Below the pieces are notes generated by a model that saw only the letters and a program-made list of their open reading frames with translations, ran no database searches and had not been told where the DNA came from. Below are positions 10,091 to 18,093 of a DNA stretch of 18,093 nt, one piece after another (position 1 is the first letter of the stretch; the number at the start of each line of letters is the position of its first letter). Source of the stretch: Chlamydomonas sphaeroides (lineage: Eukaryota > Chlorophyta > Chlorophyceae > Chlamydomonadales > Chlamydomonadaceae); contig BDDC01000769.1 of the NCBI GenBank assembly GCA_001662425.1, positions 25,616 through 43,708 of the forward strand. The letters run 5' to 3'. Both the position numbers and the translations under genes were made by a program.

Positions 10091-10722
10091 GGCCTCGTGG
10101 CGGCCGTGTGTGCTCGTTCACAAGTGCGAGTGGCACTCTGGCCCTCGCCACTCCCTTCGATTATTATTTACGCGCCCCGCGCGGCGCGCCCTGCGTGTGC
10201 GTGTTCAAACCATGGGAGCGGCGGTGCGCCGGGCGCGCCATGGGCGCATACCCGTGCGCGCGAACACAGAGGCGGCCGGTGGTCGCACGCCAGGGGCTTG
10301 TGACATGTGGTGTCGGGCGGGGGTGCGCGAGGGGTGCCGCGAGGCGCACGCAGGCCTCATGTAGGCTGCTGCATCGATCAGGAGCGAGGAAGGTGGCTTG
10401 ACCGACACCACTGCGACCGCCCCGATCGGGTCCACACAAGCATGGCGCTGCGCGAATTTTGTGGCCCTAGCTTCAGTTTGGCAGGGCGCTGGCCGGTATC
10501 GACCGTGCATGTGCGTATGGGTGCGTGGGCGTAACGCAAGGGACGCGGCAGGCGGGGGCCAGGGCGCTGCCCTGTGTCCCAACGTGGTTTTGCTGCGTGG
10601 GGTTTGGTGCTGCGAGCAGTTGATTGCTGCCGGGGTGGGTGCCGTGTGCTGTGAGCCTCTGGTTGGGTCCGGGCGGGGCATTGCGTTGCTGGGTTGCGCG
10701 TCTTGCATTTTGCTGCTTCACC

Positions 10723-10727
10723 TGTAA
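10723..10727 (+). promoter_or_regulatory. Candidate poly(A) signal TGTAA, third of three
   Basis: This is the last + strand TGTAA before the composition changes at about 10740-11070, where the GT-rich pattern fades. If used, the kinase 3' UTR would be about 3.7 kb. Confidence 0.3.
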
Positions 10728-10749
10728 TGTTGTGCTATTACCGCCTTCC

Positions 10750-11900
10750 ATAACGGTCTCATTCGTTGTATGTAGTGCCCCCAAAACACACACGGCGCTG
10801 ACGAGGCCAAGTTGCAGACGCCCCCGCCCCCCCACGGCCCCGGTCAGCCCCGGAGCACAGCAAGCGAGCAGAAGCAAGCCAGCAGGGGCAGCAGCAGAGC
10901 AGCCAGCAGCTCCTGCCACCTTTGACCCACGGGCCGGCCCAAGCTAGGTAGCAAGGCACAACTCCCTAACAGCTACTTCTTCTAGTTGTTACCTCGTCCC
11001 GGCCACTTATCTGCTAGCAGGTAGCCGAGTACCTCGTCCTAGCTACGTCTTTCAGATAGCACCCAGCTATGTGCCCAGAAATGTTGGGCGGGGCTGCGCG
11101 AAAGTGCAACATATTTGGTGGCGGGCGGGCGAGCACCCGCGCCGGCGGTCTGTGGCACAACCCGTACGGCGTGCCGTTTCTGAACGACGAGGAGCCAGGG
11201 GGCTCCGGCAGCTGGGAGGAGGGGCCGGGGAGGAGTGGGACTGCTTCTGTACAGGCGCTTGGCACCAGCGGTTTGTCATGACTTAATCAACACGCGCGTG
11301 GCTATTCTTACATATCAGGTGCCGAGTTTGCCGAAACTGTACGGCAATGCTCGAGATGGCAGGGACGTGATCCGGGAGCGCGGCGAGGCGCCGGCCGGAT
11401 TCCTGGCACCCGGGCCTGACCACGAGCTGCCCTGGCTGGAGCGATGGCCCATGTATGGCGGTGGAAGTGTCCCACAGGCGGGGGACGGGGCGCGTAGGGG
11501 ACTCCGGCCTCCTGGTCGCCCTACCTCCTCAGATCACGGCGGGTCACGCCTGCTGTGCCTCTATTTCTATCTCTATTTCTGTCCCGTAGGAGCGCGGCGC
11601 CGAAGGCAGGCCGCCCCTCCGCGCCTCCGGTCCGTGCTGTGCTGCAGACACATTCTATTTCGGCCCTATCAACTTGGACACACTGTGGTGTCGCACCGCA
11701 ACGTGTCTTCGGGCATAGCACGGTCCGGGCGGGTGGGCGCCCGTCGGGCGTCGCACTGTTGGGCTGCACTGGCAGCGTGCTGCACTTCGCTGATCCCGTA
11801 CCGTGTCGTAACACAACGGTACGACAGGCTGCGCACGAGGCGTGTGTACGGCATTGCACAGGGAGAGTGTGTACGGCATGGCACACGTTGAGGCGTGTTT
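10750..11900. other. Region between the two convergent genes, unassigned
   Basis: No gene is firmly supported. The part 10930-11070 is lower in GC and contains a short echo (TACCTCGTCC near 10991 and 11031). A weak + strand two-exon candidate spans about 11069-11500: frame 11069-11248 joins in phase to the frame starting at 11319 through a GT-AG interval of 70 nt, shorter than any intron seen in the kinase or cyclase genes. I do not recognise the encoded sequence. Confidence 0.35.
11308..11312 (-). promoter_or_regulatory. Candidate poly(A) signal TGTAA (minus strand)
   Basis: TGTAA on the minus strand, about 3.1 kb beyond the cyclase stop. It is an alternative to the nearer one at 11899-11903 and is less likely. 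Confidence 0.2.
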
Positions 11901-11903
11901 ACA
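11899..11903 (-). promoter_or_regulatory. Candidate poly(A) signal TGTAA (minus strand)
   Basis: Scanning from the cyclase stop at 14406 toward lower coordinates, this is the first TGTAA I find on the minus strand. It implies a 3' UTR of about 2.5 kb, long but comparable to that inferred for the kinase. The assignment rests on the motif alone. Confidence 0.35.
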
Positions 11904-14405
11904 ACAGGCGCGGACGCTCTCAGCTCGGAGCGCGGCCAGGCATGCGTGTAAAGCCGCCCCCGCCCCTGCCCTCACCGCTCACCACTCACCGCACTGCGCT
12001 GCACCGCTCTCCCGCACCCACTGCGCACGAGGCGCCCGTGCGACCTCGAGTGGAGGGCAAACGCCCCCAGGTGCACACATACACTGACACGAAAGTATCC
12101 CAGAAACTGAGCACAAAAAACATACGCATGCGCTTGCCGGCGCCGCGTTTGCCAGTCAACATAAATGCGCGCCACGCTTATCAGTCAACGCTAGTGCGCG
12201 CCGCGTTTGCCAATCAACGTGAATGCTATCCTATGCCTGGGGGTACGGCGTCACACCGCCCGCCCGCGCGGGTTCGCCGGGCCTGGGGCCGGGCTGGGAC
12301 GTCGGGGGCTGCCGAAAATGCCGAGGAGCGCAGCAGCGCCTGCTGGCGTCCATCCAGCCTCCAACATGACTGTCGCTCTCGACTTCCGTTCTTCCCTGTG
12401 ATGCGACGCGAGGCCAGCGCATGGCTTCCAAAAGGAACTCGCGAAAGGCAGCCCATGCGCCCGTGCAGACCGCGGCCGCGGGCTGCGCCGGGCGATGCGG
12501 CATCCGTCCACCCCTCGCCCTGCCCTCGCCCGCTCACGCTCACCCCGCACACGCGGCCGTGGACGGCCCCACACAACGGCCGGCGCACGGCGCCGCCACG
12601 TCCACACAGCGGAGCCCGCCATGCAGCCGACAGGAGGACCGTGCTGAGGCAGCAGCCAGCGCCGCAGCGCCCCAGTAGGGCGCAGCACCCAGGCGGGCAT
12701 GCGGCCGTGGCTGCGGCCAACAGGAGCGGGGGGGCAAGCAAGGGCGCCGCGCCCAGCCGTGTCCGTGGGGTGCAGCCGCAGCGCACGTGTCCAAGCGCCC
12801 ATGGGGTCAGAGCGGCCGCGCGCATGGGGGCACCCATGGGCGCAGCTCTGCCGGCGCCGCCTGCCGCCACAGCAGCGCCGCAGCGAGCCCCACGGGCTTG
12901 GGCCGCGGACCGACGACCCTCCCGGCCCTCCCTCGTGGCCCCGCACAGGACACCCACGCACTCCACTCACGCCCCCGGAGCCGCAGTACGTACGCGGCCG
13001 GTGCGCAGCAGGACGCATGTGCTTAGCTTGAACACACACACGCACACACACTCTCGGGGCCTTCCGCCACCACGCTCACGTGCCCCGCCGCCAGCCAGCC
13101 AACCAGCCAGCCAGCGGCAGCAGCACCGTCGGCCCTGGCCGTCCGACAGACACAGCTCCGATCGCCCATCCGCGTGCAAGGCGCGATCGTTGTGGCGGCG
13201 CTGCATGCGCGCTCTCGGCACCCACCTCGCCGTGCAATATCCGTGATCTGTACGTACGATGCCTCGCCTCCGAAACCACAGGCCCAGGTTCCGAGCGCAC
13301 ACCGGTACGGCCGCCGCCGCACGCGCCACAGCCCGGCGCGCGCCGGCCGGGCGCCCAACAAACAACTCCGTCCGTCGACCAGCCCGCGGACTGGAGGCGT
13401 GCGGCCGCCGCAGCCCACACGTGCCGAGCAGCGGCCCCAGCGGCCATGCGCTGCCCAAAGCCCCACATTCACGCCGACCACGCAGCCACTGCGCTCAATG
13501 CGCAGGCGCCAGCCTCACGCCCCCACGGAGGCGGCCCCCGACGACGCACCCGCCCCTGGGCTCGAGCCGGGGAGGAGGCGGCCGTGGGGAGCACGCGGCA
13601 ACACCAACACCAACACGCGCTCGCGGTGGTGCGGTGCCTGCCGTCGCACTCGCCGACACGGCGAAGCTGCGATGCACCGCAGGCCGCTTCACGGCACCGC
13701 CCTCCCCGGCCAGCCCCTGGAGTCAAGTCGAGCCACAAAACCCAGCCTCACAGCCATCCACAGCGCAGGTCGGTTCCTGCATCCGGCCACTGCCGCAGCC
13801 GCTGCCGCTGCCGCGGCCTTCGTTCGTCTCTTGCGGCTCCGCGTTCGCCGCGCCAGTGCGCCTGGCCCACACCTCCGCCGCTGGGCAGCAGTAGGAGCGG
13901 AAGCGCGGCGCCGGGCCTGGCCCCGCGCGCATCGCTGTGCTCCCTCCACCGACCCAACAGCAGTCCACGCGGCGCCGCCGCCACTGCAGGCAGCGGCCCG
14001 CGCCAGCAGCCCGCAGAAGCGGCGCTGTGCCCACTTGCCGTCGCCGGAGGGCGGGCGGCCCTCGCCTTGGAACATGACCCGGCCTCCCGTGACCTCACAG
14101 GCTTTGCGTTGCGGCGGAAGAGCGCCCGCCTGTTTACCTACAAACGCGCAGCAGGTCTTGGGGACGACGCCTAACAGCCACACGAAGATTCCCACGCTCT
14201 CGTGATTTTTCTCGCACACACTCGTACGCACGGATGCGTGTCCGGCAGTACCCAGGATCGACATCTAACACCCTGATGCGCTATCCGGGCCGGGTTCAGA
14301 GCGTATGATGCTGGATCCAGGCTGGTTTGGAATCGGACGTCACTCAGGCATTGTGGTGCAATGGTGCCCTCAGCCCCGTCACGCGTCAAGCGCCCAGTGC
14401 CGACT
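11904..14405 (-). other. Probable 3' UTR of the cyclase gene
   Basis: All three + frames and some minus frames stay open for hundreds of codons here, but the translations are Arg/Pro/Ala/His-rich with no domain and no splice pattern. Read on the minus strand the stretch is GT-rich (a GTGTG tract is the complement of 13031-13052), as in the kinase 3' region. It therefore most likely belongs to the 3' UTR of the gene ending at 14406. A 29-bp triple repeat lies at 12138-12224. Confidence 0.45.
12138..12224 (+). repeat. 29-bp tandem repeat, three copies
   Basis: Units start at 12138, 12167 and 12196 with exact 29-nt spacing. Shared parts include a GCGCCGCG-type start and a CARTCAAC core at 12153, 12182 and 12211. 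The copies differ at several positions each. Confidence 0.85.
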
Positions 14406-17400
14406 TCAACGCGCGCCGCTGCCGTCCGCCGCCGCCCGAGGGGCACACGATTCCACCGCCGCCGCCGCTGCTGCCACCTCCGCCACAGACACCGGAGTGT
14501 GCGCACTGCCGTCGCCGTCGACGGAGGTCGCCGGCTGCTGCGGCTTGAAAAATGCCAATGTCGGCGGGTCCACCTCGCTTGCGAGCGCCGCTGCCGACGG
14601 CATCCGCCAGAGATCGCCGCTGGCCATCTGCGCCGCCGTCACCTCGTACCGCATCTCGGGATCTTCGTTTTGTTCCGGATCCGGATCGTCCGCGGTAGAC
14701 GTTTCCGTGCTGTACGCATGGGAGATGTCGATCACGACCATCGGCGACGCGGCGACGCTGGCGGCGGCTGGCGGCGACGGCGGCGACGGCAGCACCGCCA
14801 GCGGCGGCGGCGGCGTCGGCGGCGGCGCCTCTACCTGCTGTCCGGAAAAAAACTTGGCCAGGGCTTCCACGAACCCAGCCGGAGCGGATGTGCTGCCGGC
14901 GGGCGCGGCGGCGCGGCTGCCAGCGGCGGCAGCGGCAGCGGCGCCGCCGATGCCAGACGAGTCGCAGGTGACGTTTGCGGCTGCACCAGAGTTGGCGGCG
15001 CCGCCGCCGCCGACCGTGCCGGTGCTCTCCAGTGCCGTCGCAAGGCCTAGACTCCTCTGGCTGCTGGCGGCGACGGCGGCGCGGGACATGAGGCGGGAGC
15101 TGCCGCGAGCGGCGACGACGGCGCCTGGGGTTGCGGTCGAGCCGCCAGCCGCGGCAAGGGCCGGCGTTGGCGGATCCTGTGGCGGCGGCCCAGGGGAGGG
15201 CCCCAGCCAAAACGTGTGCATGGAGCCTTTGCCCTGCGCGTGGGAGGAGAAGGGGAGAGGAGCGCATGCGTTACGGCACAGGGGTGGTACGGGCGACGTG
15301 CAGTGTACGGCTGTGCGGTAGATGTCGTACACTTTGTTGTACTTTGCCGCCCGATGCGCTGCCCACATCAGATCAGGGGTCGCCGCTGCTCCTGCCCGCA
15401 TGCCGTATAGCGGCCCCCATGATGCCGTACATCGCGCTGCCGTACCTTGACGTGGATGCGGCCCCTGCCGTACAAGACCAGTCCTGAGCCAGGCTGCCCG
15501 CCCCGCGGCGGCAGCACGACCCCGCCCGCCGCTGCCACCGCCTCCGCGCCTGCCGCCGCCGCCTCCACCGCCGCCGCCGTCGCCGCCGCCGTCGCCTCCA
15601 CCGGCGGCGCTATCGTCGACAACGCCAGCACGGGGGTACCAGGGCCAGAGGCAACGGCGGCGGCGCCGCCGCCACCGACGCCGCCACCGCCAGCGCCGCC
15701 GACGCCGGCATCCGCATCATGCTCTCGCAGCAGCACGGACAGGTTCGGTGTCATCGACGGCTGCGACGCGGCGGCGGCGGAGGCGGCTGCGGCGGCGGCC
15801 CCGTCGCCGGACTCCAGGGGCCCCGGCCTGCCGTCGCGGCCGGCGGTGCTGCTGGGCAGGCAGCCCAGCCCTAGCCCCACACTGGTGGCCAGGTTGTGGC
15901 CGAGGGAGGTGAGGCTGCCCAGGCCTGCGGGGCGGGTTGGGCATACCGGTACATCATGGCAAGCTATGGTTGGCTTCGTACGACAGGGGTTATGGGAGGC
16001 TCATGACAGCTCGGTCAGCAAGGCGGCTGCCGTACCTACGCGCCCCATCCCGAGGTCATAGAAAGGTATGGTTGGGTTCATCTTTACAGTCTTGATTAGC
16101 AGGCATATGATGGCGTGTGATCAGCGAGCCCGCTGCTACGTACCTACAAGCCCTAGCCCGAGGGCCAATGGCGGGCCGGGGGAGGGCCGGGGTGGTGGCG
16201 GCAGCAACAGTACGCCTGCGCCGGCGGTGCGCAGCAGCGAAGCTGCGGGGGCGGGGAGAGGAGAGGTGGGCTGGTGGGGCTGGGGAGGGTGCGTGTGTTC
16301 CAGTGTTAGGTAGAACAGTGTGTGTTTTGTGTGTGCGTGTCGGGGTGGCGACACGCCGGCGCCGGTTCCTGGCTGCCGTGCAGCAAGGCAGCAAGGCAAC
16401 ACCCCTCCACACATCCCTCTTCCCTTGTAGTATCGCGAGCATCCGGAAAGGCCAGGTTACTGGTCACCGGTTACAGAAACTGGGAAACCCTGAAACCATT
16501 CTGAAACCATGCTGTAACCATTCTGAATGAACCCTGAGACCACTTGTAGATAGCGACCGATGCCGTACCGATATGTGAATTTCGACCTGAACATAAGCGA
16601 CTTGTCTGGTCCCATAGGGGAACAGTTCCGTTCTGGCACTGCTGTCGAGGCAGTGCCCACGAAAGGCTTGCCTTCCCTTCCCTTGCCTTCAGATCTCCAC
16701 CGGATCCCCCGCCTTTCCCCCCTCCAAGCCCCGGCTCTTCACCCGTGGCCGCCGACATGTTGATACGCATGGGGGCTGTGATGCGCCCTGCCGCCACAGA
16801 CATTGAAACACACACGCGAGCTCGGGCCTTCCCCCTCTCCCCCTCCAAGCCCCCGGCTCCTCACCCGTGGCCGCCGACATGTGGATGCGCATGGGGCTGG
16901 AGGAGGTCTCCATGCGGGAGGCGGTGTTCTGACAAGGGGGGGGGCAGGGGGCAGGGAAGGCAAACGTGTGTTCAACTCTATAGGGCCGTGTGTGCCTGTG
17001 CCGTGTGTGTTTTGGGGCGTGCGTGCGTGCGTGCGCGCTTTGCCGTCTTTGGAACACGGCACGGCCTGCGCTACTACACCCGGGCCAGCCCCGGTTCCAC
17101 ACATGCTCACCACGGTGTCGCCTGACCCAAGCGGGTGGCGCGTGGGGGTGAGTGAGAGGAGCATGGGGGGCCGTAGGGGAGGCAGGAGGGAGCGAGGGAG
17201 GGAGAGAGGCGGCAGCTGGTCAGGCGGGCCCGTGTGGGTGCGGGTGGTGCGTCCTCGCGCATCGGCCACGAACGCGGTATGCTCGGAGGAAAGCAAAAAG
17301 GGTGTGTGGTCCCCGTCGGCCCCCCGCTGCTCTACCCGGCACCCGCAGCCACGCGTCTGCAGTAGTGTCGGGTTGCCTCCGCAGCGGTGTGTTGTTGTGT

Positions 17401-17537
17401 TTCGTGTCAGGGAAAGTAGCCGGCACTGACACAGGTGGTCCACCCATTTGCTTGAAGCGAACATGTCTGCAGTGGTGGTACGAGGGAGGCTGCGCGACGC
17501 CGCTCACCGAAGAGGCAGTAGCGAGGCATACGCTGGC
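14406..17537 (-). CDS. Class III nucleotide cyclase, guanylyl cyclase type, 3' half only (5' end outside window)
   Basis: Predicted to make cGMP from GTP. Visible exons in transcript order: 17537-17508 (30 nt), 17121-17111 (11 nt), 16928-16865 (64 nt), 15924-15446 (479 nt), 15233-14406 (828 nt, stop TGA at 14408-14406). Introns are GT-AG and phases fit (1, 0, 1, 0). Joined, they give 469 residues starting QRMPRYCLFGDTVNTASRME, the core signature of eukaryotic cyclase domains. It includes the NTASR Asn and Arg that position ribose and stabilise the transition state. The Cys in RYCLFG is where adenylyl cyclases carry Asp and guanylyl cyclases Cys. The domain ends with RGRIHVKGKGSMHTFWL, split across the last intron. 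Between residue 35 and that end lies an Ala/Gly-rich insert of about 150 residues. After the domain comes a tail of about 260 residues with no recognised domain but a more complex acidic section (around PMVVIDISHAYSTE). The metal-binding Asp residues and any membrane or sensor domain would be encoded beyond 18093, so receptor versus soluble type cannot be told. Confidence 0.88.
16490..16544 (+). repeat. 11-bp tandem repeat, about five copies
   Basis: Units CTGAAACCATT, CTGAAACCATG, CTGTAACCATT and two more diverged ones start every 11 nt from 16490. They lie in the longest cyclase intron (15925-16864) within a patch of lower GC. Confidence 0.75.
16717..16778 (-). repeat. Copy of the third visible cyclase exon's tail with acceptor-like and donor sites
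   Basis: About 62 nt repeats the stretch at about 16838-16900 at a distance of 122 nt. It covers the exon tail (PMRIHMSAAT in the exon, PMRINMSAAT in the copy), the donor and the beginning of the intron. The copy has AG just before it (16777-16776) and GT just after it (16742-16741). It would form a 33-nt exon (16775-16743) entering and leaving in phase 1 with no stop. Confidence 0.85.
17111..17121 (-). other. 11-nt microexon of the cyclase gene
   Basis: GCGACACCGTG is flanked by AG (17123-17122) and GTGAGC (from 17110 down). It is needed to join ...RYCLF-G to NTASRME: together they give the invariant LFGDTVNTASRM core, with phase 1 in and phase 0 out. Without it the frame and the motif break. 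Confidence 0.85.
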
Positions 17538-18093
17538 CTGTGAGGGGGGCAGCGGGGCGGGGTGGGGTTTGTGAGGGGGCGCACGGATTTGGACACAGCC
17601 CCGAGGAGTAAGTACATGCGTCCATGTGGTTGGCTGGAGTGAGGTTGGGGGGCCGCGCACATGGGGAGCGTCGCCCGCCCCTCGCCATGCGCGTCGTTCT
17701 TGCCATTCCCGTCGTTCTTGCTATTCTCGCCTATCTTATCGCCAGTGTTCCACTCCCGCTCGCGCTCTAAACAGCCATGCACGGTAGCCGCAGGAGGCAC
17801 AACAGCAGCGGCACACGACCCGGGGGTTAGCGCACACACACACACACCGTTCTGCACGATGGTGTTGCACGCGCGCGTGCACCCACCTTCCACTTGTCCC
17901 TCCGCCCCCTGCCCATGCTGTCGTACTTCTCCTGTCCTCTTCACGTTTCCCTCGCCCAGCCCCGCTCTCTCCCTCCACAGACGCCGCACCCGCCGACCGC
18001 CGCCGCGTGTAGCGTGTGACCTGCCTGCTTGCTGCCCTTGCTGCGCCGCCTTACGGTGCACCAACTTCGCCTACTGACCCTCTTGCCTGCCTC
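17538..18093 (-). other. Probable intron of the cyclase gene running out of the window
   Basis: The cyclase reading frame must continue upstream of the exon at 17537, where an AG acceptor follows a C-rich tract. The expected preceding block (His-Thr-Gly ... Val-Val-Gly) was not found in any minus frame up to 18093. The simplest reading is an intron of more than 550 nt. A very small unrecognised exon cannot be excluded. Confidence 0.5.

Larger units (their letters stand above)
6980..10750 (+). other. Probable 3' UTR and downstream region of the kinase gene
   Basis: After the TGA at 6977-6979 no convincing gene was found for nearly 4 kb. The region has GT-rich tracts (for example about 9013-9040 and 9900-9925), a GA microsatellite, short CTG runs and several small tandem repeats, as often seen in green algal 3' UTRs. 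Three TGTAA motifs (9090-9094, 9503-9507, 10723-10727) are candidate poly(A) signals, so the 3' UTR could end near 9110, 9525 or 10745. Open frames in this stretch have Arg/Ala/Cys-rich composition and no family motif, as expected from GC-rich non-coding DNA. Confidence 0.5.

Noticed and set aside
11555..13246. 563-codon open frame on the + strand
   Set aside because: Translation is Pro/Ala/Arg/His-rich without domains, other frames are also long and open, and stop codons are rare simply because GC is high. It lies in the likely 3' UTR of the opposite-strand cyclase gene.
13080..14205. Two overlapping + frames of 364 and 343 codons
   Set aside because: Both overlap each other and a minus frame, with the same biased composition and no motif. 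Not credible as genes.
14386..15267. 293-codon minus frame and several + frames over the last cyclase exon
   Set aside because: These are out-of-frame shadows of the real exon 14406-15233, whose frame connects to the cyclase signature through a matching splice.
1067..17537. Kinase and cyclase as one functional system, like the kinase-homology domain of receptor guanylyl cyclases
   Set aside because: The genes are convergent, 7.4 kb apart and on opposite strands, with no shared promoter. Proximity alone does not support a joint function.

Overview
The window looks like nuclear DNA of a GC-rich green alga of the Chlamydomonas/volvocine type. The signs are very high GC with long Ala/Gly/Pro/Ser low-complexity coding stretches, many GT-AG introns of about 200-300 nt, GT-rich untranslated tracts, and TGTAA motifs (the usual chlorophyte poly(A) signal) where 3' ends are expected. 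The organism call is inference from style; no marker gene fixes the species.

Two genes can be read exon by exon, and they converge. On the + strand, 1067-6979 is a complete 11-exon gene for a protein kinase of tyrosine-kinase-like (TKL) type. Its exons sum to 3399 nt, which is 1132 residues plus stop, and every splice phase matches. On the - strand, running in from beyond the right edge and ending at 14406, are the last five visible exons of a class III nucleotide cyclase whose signature residues match guanylyl cyclases. The kinase catalytic domain and the visible part of the cyclase domain are each interrupted by a long low-complexity insert, about 250 and 150 residues.

Layout: 1-1066 is upstream DNA with a lower-GC patch from about 400 to 1000. 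1067-6979 is the kinase gene. 6980 to about 10750 is probably the kinase 3' UTR and downstream sequence, with GT-rich tracts, a GA microsatellite, several short tandem repeats and three TGTAA motifs. About 10750-11900 is unassigned and holds one weak two-exon candidate. About 11900-14405 is probably the cyclase 3' UTR, since its minus strand is GT-rich and a TGTAA lies on that strand at 11899-11903. 14406-17537 is the cyclase 3' half, and 17538-18093 looks like an intron leading to exons outside the window.

The most interesting structure is in the introns. In three introns, two in the kinase and one in the cyclase, the last 30-60 bases of the preceding exon, with or without its splice donor, are copied again inside the intron that follows. 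Two of these copies keep a usable GT donor and an open reading frame: 105 nt in the kinase, and a 33-nt exon-like unit in the cyclase. They could therefore add in-frame protein sequence. The cyclase also has an 11-nt microexon that carries the catalytic-domain core Gly-Asp-Thr-Val. No tRNA, rRNA, CRISPR or recognisable transposase gene was seen. A functional link between the two genes is not shown by the sequence.
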